Positions 6,572 through 12,983 of a stretch of 16,109 bases of DNA are shown in pieces. A model generated the notes under the pieces. The model ran no database searches, was not told the DNA's origin, and saw only the letters and a program-made list of their open reading frames with translations. The stretch is taken from NCBI GenBank assembly GCA_964610175.1, contig CAZSVE010000071.1, positions 1 through 16,109 of the forward strand. Direction: 5' to 3'. Each line of letters opens with the position of its first letter. The first letter of the stretch is position 1. Position numbers and translations under genes: made by a program. The stretch comes from CAZSVE01 sp964610175 (GTDB lineage: Bacteria; Pseudomonadota; Gammaproteobacteria; HK1).

Positions 6572-6602
6572 CCGCCGGACATTCCTTGCCCGGCGGTTTT
6601 TT
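6572..6602 (+). terminator. Rho-independent terminator of the 3847-6552 cluster
   Basis: CCGCCGG (6572-6578) pairs with CCGGCGG (6590-6596) around an 11-base loop and is followed by TTTTTT (6597-6602). It is oriented for plus-strand transcripts and ends directly at the stop codon of the convergent minus-strand ORF. Confidence 0.85.
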
Positions 6603-6926
6603 CTATCGCGCCGGAAGCTTTTTCGGGGATTTCAGCAAACTCGATAAGGAGACAAAAAATGTTTGATAATCGGGTAGTCTCCGATGGAAATCATCAAGGC
6701 AACCCTCGTATTTCGGCGACAGGAATTCGGTAGTAAATACCCCTGCTTCAAGCGTTGATTGGACATGCTCGGCGGCCAACTTGTCTTCAGAAAATAACTC
6801 TTTGAGTATTCCTATACGGGTTTCCACATCCTCCGGCGTGGCTCCCTTTTGGAGGAAAAATAAGAATTTCACCTGAGTTTCGTCTTTCGAAATCGGTAGC
6901 AGCAGTTCGATATTGAAACCATTTTC
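6603..6926 (-). pseudogene. Start-less hypothetical ORF directly behind gmk
   Basis: The frame reads ENGFNIELLLPISKDETQ, continues VKFLFFLQKGATPEDVETRI and ends SLLKSPKKLPAR. It is open all the way back to the gmk TGA stop and is in the same frame as gmk. The only usual start codon is GTG at 6872 (89 residues, no clear ribosome site), which cuts off natural-looking sequence upstream. The bases just before it (TAGCGAGGCTTCGCCTCA on the plus strand) look like the edge of the local dispersed repeats. The likeliest reading is a gene that lost its 5' end by a repeat-mediated event. I do not recognise the family; no catalytic motif is evident. Confidence 0.45.
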
Positions 6927-6941
6927 TAGCGAGGCTTCGCC

Positions 6942-7559
6942 TCACGCCTCCAGCAGCGAGGCGATCAGGGCCCGGTGGTCCTGGGCCTGCCGGGGCTGGC
7001 GGAGTCTCTCTGCCCGCAGGATGGCCCGTAGATCAGTAAGGGCCCTCTCGAAATCGTCATTGACGATCAAGTAATCGAATTCGTCGAAATGGATGGATTC
7101 CGTCTTGGCCCTTTGCATGCGTTTCGCAATGACCACGTGATCGTCCTGTCCCCGGGTACGTAGCCGCTCCGCCAGGGCGTGATGGGAGGGAGGTAGAATG
7201 AAGATACTGGTGCACGCCATTGCCTTGCGGACCTGCCGGGCGCCCTGCCAGTCGATCTCGAGGATGATGTCGCGTCCCCCCTGGAGCTGTTCCGTGAGCC
7301 ATGCACGGGATGTCCCGTAGTGGTTCCCGAAGACCTCGGCATGTTCCAGGAAGGCGTTCCTTCGGCGCATATCCCGGAATGCCTCCTCGCCGACGAAATG
7401 ATAATCAATGCCGTCCCGTTCTCCCGGACGGGGGAGGCGCGTGGTATGGGAAACGGACAGGGAAACATCGGGATCGGCGGTGGCGAGTGCCTGTACCAGG
7501 CTTGTCTTCCCCGCCCCGGATGGGGCGCTGACGATATAGAGGGTTCCGGAGGCTTTCAT
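6942..7559 (-). CDS. gmk: Guanylate kinase
   Basis: This 205-residue enzyme phosphorylates GMP to GDP with ATP in the cytoplasm, an essential step in GTP and dGTP supply. Motifs are the P-loop SAPSGAGKTS (residues about 11-20), the GMP-binding region SVSHTTRLPRPGERDGIDYHF, then YGTSR, the LEIDWQGARQ segment and the lid RLRTRGQDD. The length matches typical bacterial Gmk (about 205-207). The ATG start is clear from the family N-terminus, yet the mRNA just upstream reads CCCUCCUU, the complement of a Shine-Dalgarno sequence, and no usual ribosome site is seen. It lies 40 bp downstream of tRNA-Gln on the same strand and may be cotranscribed with it. The usual neighbours yicC and rpoZ are not present. 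Confidence 0.97.
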   Translation of the reverse strand: MKASGTLYIVSAPSGAGKTSLVQALATADPDVSLSVSHTTRLPRPGERDGIDYHFVGEEAFRDMRRRNAFLEHAEVFGNHYGTSRAWLTEQLQGGRDIILEIDWQGARQVRKAMACTSIFILPPSHHALAERLRTRGQDDHVVIAKRMQRAKTESIHFDEFDYLIVNDDFERALTDLRAILRAERLRQPRQAQDHRALIASLLEA

Positions 7560-7599
7560 GCAAGGAGGGATTTCAAGAAGAACTTCGGAGAGACGGGTT

Positions 7600-7673
7600 T
7601 GGCTGGGGGACTAGGATTCGAACCTAGGTTGACGGAGTCAGAGTCCGTAGTCCTGCCGCTGGACGATCCCCCA
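7600..7673 (-). tRNA. tRNA-Gln (anticodon CUG)
   Basis: Read on the minus strand, this folds as a complete 74-nt cloverleaf. The acceptor TGGGGGA pairs with TCCCCCA. The anticodon stem ACGGA/TCCGT holds the loop CTCTGAC, giving CUG. The T-arm is CTAGG-TTCGAAT-CCTAG. Discriminator G and a genomically encoded CCA follow. The sequence resembles enterobacterial tRNA-Gln. It decodes CAG. Confidence 0.97.
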
Positions 7674-7867
7674 AGAGGAAACACAATCCTACGCTAACAC
7701 GAAACGAAAAGGTCTTTCGGAATAGCTCGCGCGGGCCCCGTCGGGAAACTCACTCGAACCTTCTCGCTTACGGATATTCCCCGAATCCTTGCCCGGATCC
7801 GATATGTCCGGAGCGGCATCTCCAGGGAGGCGGGGATCGATGATTTTTTCCCTGTAGCGATAACAAC

Positions 7868-7980
7868 TAGCGAAGCGAAGCTTGTACTCGAACCGACGAA
7901 GCACGATTTGGCATCGGTAGAGCAAAACCGGCGTTTCGTAAAACTCGACTCATTTGTGAAGATGAGCGGGAAATAAACAG
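7868..7980 (-). repeat. Dispersed repeat copy A
   Basis: On the minus strand this reads TTTATTTCCCGCTCATCTTC at the start, then TTTTACGAAACGCCGGTTTTGC in the middle (given here in two parts: TTTTACGAAACGCC, GGTTTTGC), and ends TCGGTTCGAGTACAAGCTTCG. It is closely related to copy C and more distantly to copies B and E. It lies in the 393-bp gap between tRNA-Gln and rpsI (7674-8066); I see no gene or clear terminator in the rest of that gap. Confidence 0.8.
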
Positions 7981-8066
7981 ATTACAGCGATCAGAAATGT
8001 CCAATCTTTTGGTTATTTCGATTACGGGGTACGGGGTACATCCCCCTCGATGCAAAATAGATAGAC

Positions 8067-8459
8067 TTATCGCTTCGAGTACTGAGGACGCTTGCGCGCC
8101 TTGTGCAGACCAACCTTTTTGCGTTCCACCCTCCGTGCGTCTCGGGTTACGAAACCGGCCTTGCGCAGGGTCGGTCGCAGGGTTTCGTCGTAGGCGATCA
8201 ACGCCCGCGTGATGCCGTGACGAATAGCGCCCGCCTGACCGGTGTTCCCCCCCCCGGAGACCGTTACCTCGATGTCCAGCTTTTCGGTCATCTCCACCAT
8301 ATCCAATGGCTGCTTTACCACCATTCTGGAGGTCTCCCGCCCGAAGTACTCATCCAATGAATGTCGGTTGACGCGGATGAGGCCGCTCCCGCGCTTCAGG
8401 TATACGCGCGCGGCGGCTGATTTTCGACGACCGGTGCCATAGTAGGTTGTTGTTTCCAT
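8067..8459 (-). CDS. rpsI: 30S ribosomal protein S9
   Basis: This 130-residue protein has the full S9 signature: YYGTGRRKSAAARVYLKRGSG near the N-terminus (here in two parts, YYGTGRRKSAAARV and YLKRGSG), then YFGRETSRMVVKQPL, GGGNTGQAGAIRHGITRALI and the basic tail ending RKRPQYSKR that reaches toward P-site tRNA. It assembles in the 30S head. It is the second gene of the rplM-rpsI operon, but the gap to rplM is 163 bp instead of the usual few tens of bases because a dispersed repeat lies there. Its own ribosome site is weak. Confidence 0.98.
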   Translation of the reverse strand: METTTYYGTGRRKSAAARVYLKRGSGLIRVNRHSLDEYFGRETSRMVVKQPLDMVEMTEKLDIEVTVSGGGNTGQAGAIRHGITRALIAYDETLRPTLRKAGFVTRDARRVERKKVGLHKARKRPQYSKR

Positions 8460-8476
8460 TCGTTATTTCTCGAGTA

Positions 8477-8589
8477 TTTGTTTATTTCCCGCTCGGCTTC
8501 GCAAATCGATCAAGCTTTTGCGGAAGCAATTTCGGTTGAATTCATGCCAAATCATGCCTTGTCGGTTCGAGCACAGGCTTCGCTGGTGA
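8477..8589 (+). repeat. Dispersed repeat copy B, inside the rplM-rpsI operon
   Basis: It begins TTTGTTTATTTCCCGCTCGG and ends TGCCTTGTCGGTTCGAGCAC followed by AGGCTTCGCTGG. Both ends match copies A, C and E, while the middle is divergent. It occupies most of the 163-bp gap between rplM and rpsI and would be transcribed antisense-wise within the operon mRNA. Confidence 0.8.
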
Positions 8590-8622
8590 TGATCGCTTGT
8601 TCCAGGGTGGGTTGCACGCCCG

Positions 8623-9087
8623 TTACATGGCTTCGATGGCGGGGCCTCCGATATCCAGAGGTTTGGGGGTTTGTGCGGCGTGATTATGGGTTTCCCCGGG
8701 GAATACCCGCAATTTTCGAAATACGGCGCGGCCCAAGGGGCCCCTCGGCAACATGCGCTTTACGGCAAGTTCGATGATCCGTTCCGGTTTTCTCGCCCGT
8801 AAATGTCCGAAACTCTCCGACTTGATACCGCCCGGATAACCGGAGTGGCGATAATAGATCTTGTCTTTTACTTTGTTTCCGGTAACGCGGATCTTGCTCG
8901 CGTTGATCACGACGATATAATCGCCGGTATCCATATGAGGGGTGTAGATTGTCTTGTGCTTGCCACGTAAACGACGTGCGATCTCGGTGGCCAGCCGACC
9001 CAGGGTCTTGCCGCTCGCGTCCACGAGATACCAACCATGGGTGATGTCCCCCGCCTTTGCGGAGTAGGTTTTGCAAAGAATTGTCAT
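8623..9087 (-). CDS. rplM: 50S ribosomal protein L13
   Basis: This 154-residue protein shows the L13 core: WYLVDASGKTLGRLATEIAR, RLRGKHKTIYTPHMDTGDY, VTGNKVKDKIYYRHSGYPGG, AVKRMLPRGPLGRAVFRKL and NHAAQTPKPLDI. It is an early 50S assembly protein bound to 23S rRNA. The usual gammaproteobacterial protein has about 142 residues and ends at or near LDI. Here eight extra residues (GGPAIEAM) follow and the N-terminus is about five residues longer. The ATG start has no strong ribosome site. A good promoter lies about 57-85 bp upstream. The dispersed repeat begins 33 bp past the stop on this strand. Confidence 0.98.
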   Translation of the reverse strand: MTILCKTYSAKAGDITHGWYLVDASGKTLGRLATEIARRLRGKHKTIYTPHMDTGDYIVVINASKIRVTGNKVKDKIYYRHSGYPGGIKSESFGHLRARKPERIIELAVKRMLPRGPLGRAVFRKLRVFPGETHNHAAQTPKPLDIGGPAIEAM

Positions 9088-9143
9088 AGGTAATTAATTT
9101 TCAATATCAACTATCAATGTTCCCGATAGAATTTGGAGTGCGC

Positions 9144-9172
9144 AAAATACCTACCGACCGCGCGATTGTCAA
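9144..9172 (-). promoter_or_regulatory. Sigma70-type promoter of rplM-rpsI
   Basis: On the minus strand TTGACA (9172-9167) is separated by 17 bases from TATTTT (9149-9144). This leaves a leader of about 50 nt before the rplM ATG at 9087. It is a perfect -35 box with optimal spacing and a good -10 box. Confidence 0.8.
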
Positions 9173-9395
9173 TCTTTAGTCTACTCCGCATCGCCGGGAA
9201 TCGTATAAAATGGAGGTTTATTTCCAATCAGTCGAAGGGACGGTCCGGAAGGTGGCGACGAGGGATTCCATGACTTGAAAAATCGGGAGAGGTAAGGCTC
9301 GAAAGGCCTGGAACAGGAGAGATCCGAAACAGGAGAGACAAGGATTGCCACCCTGCGTTTTCTACTGTTCAGGTATCGGAAAAACCAAAGATCCC

Positions 9396-9441
9396 GATGC
9401 GCGCGCCTGTACCCACCCCGCTTCGGTCCTGGCGAGAAGCG
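9396..9441 (+). repeat. 46-bp repeat upstream of psd (inverted copy downstream)
   Basis: These bases match the reverse complement of 10643-10688 at 39 of 46 positions; the longest identical run is CCCGCTTCGGTCCTGGCG. The pair brackets psd in inverted orientation. A partial third copy of the GGTCCTGACGCACGC part is at about 14871-14885. Confidence 0.75.
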
Positions 9442-9445
9442 TCGA

Positions 9446-9555
9446 TTTGTCTATTTCCGGCTCATCTTCGCAAATGCGTCAGACTTTACGAAACGCCGGT
9501 TTTGCTTTACCAATGCCGGGCCATGCCTTGTCGGTTCGAGCACAAGCTTCGCCAG
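9446..9555 (+). repeat. Dispersed repeat copy C, upstream of psd
   Basis: It begins TTTGTCTATTTCCGGCTCAT, shares TTTACGAAACGCCGGTTTTG with copy A, and ends TTGTCGGTTCGAGCACAAGC followed by TTCGCC. It lies about 50 bp before the psd start. The remaining gap (9173-9395) shows only two short purine-rich direct repeats (AACAGGAGAGA near 9311 and 9328) and no gene. Confidence 0.8.
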
Positions 9556-9605
9556 CATGTTCTTCCCGACCGATCGATATTTCCGCAATCTTTCGAGGAC
9601 ATCCA

Positions 9606-10538
9606 TTGAACGACGTTACCCAACCCCCCGCCGAATCTTCGCGCCACCCTGCCTCCTTTTTGGATTACATCAAGGCCATCCCACAGTATTCGTATCCCCA
9701 CCACCTGCCCTCCACGCTCATGCGCGGGATTACGCGAATTCGTTCTCCCCGGATCAAGAATTGGCAGATCCGCTGGTTTATTCGCCAGTATGGGGTAGAT
9801 ATGGGGGAGGCATTGGAGCCCGATCCCATGTCGTATGGGGATTTCAATGCCTTTTTTACGCGCGCCCTGGCCCCAGGCGCCCGTCCGGCGCCGCCGGGAG
9901 AGCAACACATCGCTTCGCCCGTGGATGGGCAGATCAGCGCATTCGGGAGCATCGATGACATCGATGGCGGAGGGATTGTACAGGCCAAGGGCCATCGATA
10001 CGGCGTAACCGAGTTGCTTTCCGGTGGTGCCCTCGATACCGAAACCTTCGCCGCCCCGTTCCGGGGCGGACAATTCATCACCATCTATTTATCGCCCAAG
10101 GACTATCACCGGGTCCATATGCCCATTGCCGGACGCCCGCAGGGGATACGTTATATCCCCGGACGCCTGTTCAGCGTCAATCCCGCCACCACGCGGGTAA
10201 TTCCCAGGCTGTTCACGCGCAATGAGCGCGTGGCCATGGTGTTCGATACCGCCAACGGTCCCCTGGCGCTGGTCATGGTCGGGGCCATCTTCGTGGGGGG
10301 GATCGAAACGGTTTGGGCAGGCACCATCATGCCATCCTACAGGCAACCGGTATCCATCTGGCGATACGACCAGTTGCGCCACCCCGAGCTTGCCTTCCGA
10401 CAAGGGCAGGAGATCGCCCGGTTCAACATGGGTTCCACGGTAATCCTGCTTTTCCCTCCGAACAGCGTCTATTGGACACCGTCTCTTCGATCAGGAACGC
10501 CATTGCGAATGGGGGCGTCCATCGGGATGCTGGCATAG
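9606..10538 (+). CDS. psd: Phosphatidylserine decarboxylase proenzyme
   Basis: This pyruvoyl enzyme converts phosphatidylserine to phosphatidylethanolamine at the inner membrane. The start is taken as TTG 9606 with GAGGA 6 bases upstream, giving 310 residues. The frame is open back to 9345, but that extension is repeat-derived and unlike the family. Catalytic elements are D107 in SPVDG, H168/H171 in SPKDYHRVHMP and the self-cleavage site MGST with S277, where the usual motif is LGST. Cleavage between Gly and Ser yields the beta chain and the pyruvoyl-bearing alpha chain. Other landmarks are LFSVNPATT, RNERVAMVFDT and VGAIFVGGIETVWAG. The gene stands alone between repeat copies; a TTG start suggests modest expression. 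Confidence 0.96.
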   Translation: MNDVTQPPAESSRHPASFLDYIKAIPQYSYPHHLPSTLMRGITRIRSPRIKNWQIRWFIRQYGVDMGEALEPDPMSYGDFNAFFTRALAPGARPAPPGEQHIASPVDGQISAFGSIDDIDGGGIVQAKGHRYGVTELLSGGALDTETFAAPFRGGQFITIYLSPKDYHRVHMPIAGRPQGIRYIPGRLFSVNPATTRVIPRLFTRNERVAMVFDTANGPLALVMVGAIFVGGIETVWAGTIMPSYRQPVSIWRYDQLRHPELAFRQGQEIARFNMGSTVILLFPPNSVYWTPSLRSGTPLRMGASIGMLA

Positions 10539-10596
10539 AGATAGACAGGGAGATACCGAACCGGGAAAACATCATGATTTTCGGTGTCGGTGTTAC

Positions 10597-10688
10597 TTTG
10601 TCTATTTCCCGCACTGCATTCCCAAATGAGTGAACATGTTGGCGCTTCGCGCCAGGACCGAAGCGGGCCGGGTCCTGACGCACGCATC
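10597..10688 (+). repeat. Dispersed repeat copy D (partial) plus inverted 46-bp repeat
   Basis: It opens with TTTGTCTATTTCCCGCACTG like copies B, C and E, then switches to GAACATGTTGGCGCTTCGCG, which is shared with 518-536 and, in altered form, 5497-5516. It ends with the 46-bp segment (10643-10688) inverted relative to 9396-9441. It lies directly downstream of psd and seems to be a junction of two repeat types. Confidence 0.7.
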
Positions 10689-10716
10689 GGAATCCTTTCC
10701 CGATACCCGAACATGG

Positions 10717-10852
10717 GTTTGTTTATTTCCCGCTCAGCTCCATGATTGGATCATAGCCTTACAAGGCATCAATTTCGCACAAGGCACCAATCCCGCTTCA
10801 CCAATACTCAATCAGGTTTGGTCGTCGGATCGAGCACAAGCCTCGCTAGGCC
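10717..10852 (+). repeat. Dispersed repeat copy E, reaching into the mtnA stop codon
   Basis: It begins TTTGTTTATTTCCCGCTCAG and ends TCGGATCGAGCACAAGCCTC followed by GCTAGG, parallel to the ends of copies A-C, with a divergent and slightly longer middle. The CTA of its last bases (10846-10848) is the minus-strand TAG stop of mtnA. Nothing else is seen in the psd-mtnA gap (10539-10845) beyond copies D and E. Confidence 0.7.
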
Positions 10853-11949
10853 ATGAGAGCGGCGATCTTCCCGGTGTCGGGCTTCTCGATAACGCCGGCC
10901 TCGGTTACGATGACGTCGACCAAATCCGCTGGGGTGACATCGAAGACGGGGTTCCACGCGGTGACATTTTCCGGGGCGATGGGATGGGAGGCAAAGGAGA
11001 GCACCTCCTGCTCTGCTCGCATCTCGATGGGGATGGCGTCGCCGTTGGGGACGTTCCTGTCGATGGTGGAGGTGGGGGCGACCACCATGAAGCGCACCCC
11101 ATGGTGACGGGCGCCGATGGCCAGGGAGTAGGTACCGATCTTGTTGGCGACGTCGCCATTGGCTGCGATGCGGTCGGCACCGACGATCGCCCAGGCGATG
11201 TTTTCCCCGGTTGCCTGGGATGACATGAGGCAGGCGCTGGCGCCATCCACGAGGAGCGTGACGGGGATGCCGTCCTGGGCCAGTTCCCACGCCGTGAGGC
11301 GGGCCCCCTGCAACCAGGGACGTGTCTCGTCGGCATAGACCATGCGGATGTTGCCTTCGGAAAACCCGCGGCGGATGACGCCGAGGGCGGTGCCGTAACC
11401 ACCGGTGGCGAGCGCGCCAGCGTTGCAATGGGTAATTACGGCGCATGGTTCCTGGATGAGCGCGGCGCCGAGGCGTCCCATTTCGAGATTGCCGGCGATG
11501 TCTTCGTCATGGATGCGCTTCGCCCCATGGAGCAGGACGGCTTCCGGATCGCCATCGATATGAGTGCGAGCGATCAGGGAAGACATCCTTTCCAGGGCCC
11601 AGGCCAGATTGACCGCGGTGGGGCGGGCCTTGCCGAGCCGCGCCAGGTCTGCTTCGATTTCCCGTTTCCATACGTTGGGATTCGTCCGATAGCGTTCCCG
11701 CGCCGCCAACACGACGCCATAGGCCGCCGAGACCCCGATGGCGGGGGCGCCGCGCACCACCATGTCGCGGATGGCTGTTTCCACCTCTCTCGCCGTGGTG
11801 CAGGTGACGATTTCCAGGCGGGAAGGCAGTACACGCTGATCGAGTAGATCGAGCCCTTCGTTTCGCCAGCGTATGTGAGTGACCGCCGATTCCGCGTCTT
11901 GTACGGCAGTATCGGGATAGGGAAGAGGATTTTTATCGGGTGCTTTCAT
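10846..11949 (-). CDS. mtnA: S-methyl-5-thioribose-1-phosphate isomerase
   Basis: This methionine-salvage enzyme converts the aldose MTR-1-phosphate to the ketose MTRu-1-phosphate. It is 367 residues long from ATG 11949. That start overlaps the comEA-like stop as ATGA and is preferred over an in-frame ATG at 11964. Family motifs are VVRGAPAIGVSAAYG (about 65-78), ITHCNAGALATGGYGTALG with the catalytic Cys (C175), and VGADRIAANGDVANKIGTYS with the catalytic Asp (D259). The fold is related to eIF2B alpha, but these residues identify the isomerase. The C-terminus (KIAALMA) ends at a TAG inside a dispersed repeat, so a few natural residues may have been replaced. No other salvage gene is in the window. 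Confidence 0.95.
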   Translation of the reverse strand: MKAPDKNPLPYPDTAVQDAESAVTHIRWRNEGLDLLDQRVLPSRLEIVTCTTAREVETAIRDMVVRGAPAIGVSAAYGVVLAARERYRTNPNVWKREIEADLARLGKARPTAVNLAWALERMSSLIARTHIDGDPEAVLLHGAKRIHDEDIAGNLEMGRLGAALIQEPCAVITHCNAGALATGGYGTALGVIRRGFSEGNIRMVYADETRPWLQGARLTAWELAQDGIPVTLLVDGASACLMSSQATGENIAWAIVGADRIAANGDVANKIGTYSLAIGARHHGVRFMVVAPTSTIDRNVPNGDAIPIEMRAEQEVLSFASHPIAPENVTAWNPVFDVTPADLVDVIVTEAGVIEKPDTGKIAALMA

Positions 11950-12254
11950 GGTTTTTCGGCACACTGTTTTTCGACATCGCCCAGGGTCAGGTTATCGCTC
12001 TGGCTGCCGATAATCTTTTTGCCGATCCCCTTTACCCTGTCGGCAAATCCTTGCAACGAGCAGAAGAGGCCTTTGGTTCGCTCCTCGACGATCCGGTCGG
12101 CGATTACCGGACCGATGCCCTTGATGGCCGTCAATTCGTCCCTGGTTGCCGTATTGATGTCGATGGCATCGCCCGCCCATGGCAGGCCCGGCGTTGCGAG
12201 AAGAAATACGAATGCAAGTCTTTTTATGATCGAGAGTCTCTTTATGATCTTCAT
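11946..12254 (-). CDS. ComEA-like exported helix-hairpin-helix protein
   Basis: This 102-residue protein has a signal peptide (MKIIKRLSIIKRLAFVFLLA, probable cleavage after PWA) and a helix-hairpin-helix domain: IDINTATRDELTAIKGIGPV, then IADRIVEERTKGLF and LQGFADRVKGIG. Proteins of this type bind DNA in the periplasm and serve DNA uptake in competent bacteria. The start at 12254 is preferred because it begins the signal peptide; a longer frame to 12332 adds repeat-like sequence. The signal peptide contains an internal 18-bp duplication (IIKRLS/IIKRLA). It overlaps mtnA by 4 bp (ATGA) and lies 81 bp after the HAD gene. No other competence gene is nearby. Confidence 0.85.
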   Translation of the reverse strand: MKIIKRLSIIKRLAFVFLLATPGLPWAGDAIDINTATRDELTAIKGIGPVIADRIVEERTKGLFCSLQGFADRVKGIGKKIIGSQSDNLTLGDVEKQCAEKP

Positions 12255-12335
12255 GGCGAAGTTACCTTGTCGATGTGTACCTTCGAAGGTTCCGATGATG
12301 TTGCTTCGTCCAGCGAAGCTTCTCCTCGCCAACCG

Positions 12336-12983
12336 TTACTCGAGGGTTTTGATGATATTGCCCGTCACGATGTACGCCTCGTCGGCCTCGGCGAGCATCG
12401 GCCCGTCGTCCGGCCAGTTTCCAAAGGCAATCATCCGGGCGTTCGGGTAGGATGTGTCGCGAAGCTGTCTTATCCGCCGCGCTTTATTCTCCCCGAAACA
12501 TTCACCTCCTATCAAATAACCAGTCAGTTTTCCAACTTCGACCCGGGCCTCACTCGCCACTACCCTGGAAAAGTTTACTCCCTTCTCTTGCAAGACGGCT
12601 CGAACAATGGGCGCCAGCGCCGCGGATGCCACGATGAGATCATGGCCTTGTGTATCGTTTCCCTGGATATCGTTTCCCTGGGTATCATTTCCCTGGGTCG
12701 AAAGTCGTCGGATGCGCGACACGACCGCCTCATTGAGCGTCACGTGACGGGCGACCTTTCGAGCGGCAATGGTCAACTCGGATTCGGATTTGCCGCGCAG
12801 CATCCGCCAGTACATCTCTTCCTTGATGGCGGCGCGAAGGCCGTGCCGCAACCAGTGCCCCTTGAACAATGCCAGTATCACGCTGACGACGAGCGGCATA
12901 CCGGCAAGCCCGCGATACACCCGGATGAGGGTATTTTGTTCGATGAGGGTTTCATCGAAATCGGCGACAATGATGGTGTTCAT
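12336..12983 (-). CDS. HAD-superfamily phosphatase
   Basis: This 215-residue cytoplasmic protein belongs to the HAD-IB-like phosphatases. Motif I is VADFDETL with nucleophile D8 and acid D10. Motif II is IVASAALAPIV with S120. The conserved Lys is in GENKARRI (K167). Motif III is AFGNWPDDGPML, where Asn replaces the usual first Asp of GDxxxD while D192/D193 remain. A helical cap lies between motifs I and II. Residues 96-115 are four 5-residue repeats, (T/I)QGND three times then TQGHD, encoded by a 15-bp tandem expansion just before motif II. The substrate cannot be predicted. The start overlaps the exchanger stop as ATGA, indicating translational coupling. Confidence 0.88.
   Translation of the reverse strand: MNTIIVADFDETLIEQNTLIRVYRGLAGMPLVVSVILALFKGHWLRHGLRAAIKEEMYWRMLRGKSESELTIAARKVARHVTLNEAVVSRIRRLSTQGNDTQGNDIQGNDTQGHDLIVASAALAPIVRAVLQEKGVNFSRVVASEARVEVGKLTGYLIGGECFGENKARRIRQLRDTSYPNARMIAFGNWPDDGPMLAEADEAYIVTGNIIKTLE
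12637..12696 (-). repeat. 15-bp in-frame tandem repeat in the HAD gene
   Basis: Three near-identical 15-bp units (12652-12666, 12667-12681, 12682-12696; plus strand GTATCGTTTCCCTGG with one or two changes) follow a more divergent fourth (12637-12651). They encode TQGND, IQGND, TQGND and TQGHD. The length is a multiple of three, so the frame is kept. Confidence 0.9.

Noticed and set aside
9345..9605. N-terminal extension of Psd (397-residue form)
   Set aside because: The extension is translated repeat sequence unlike the family, and TTG 9606 has a good ribosome site.
10630..11223. 197-residue plus-strand ORF
   Set aside because: It is a shadow of mtnA on the opposite strand plus repeat sequence; Gly/Asp-rich with no family features.
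12255..12332. Extended N-terminus of the ComEA-like protein
   Set aside because: It would bury the signal peptide behind 26 residues encoded by repeat-like sequence; the ATG at 12254 fits export.
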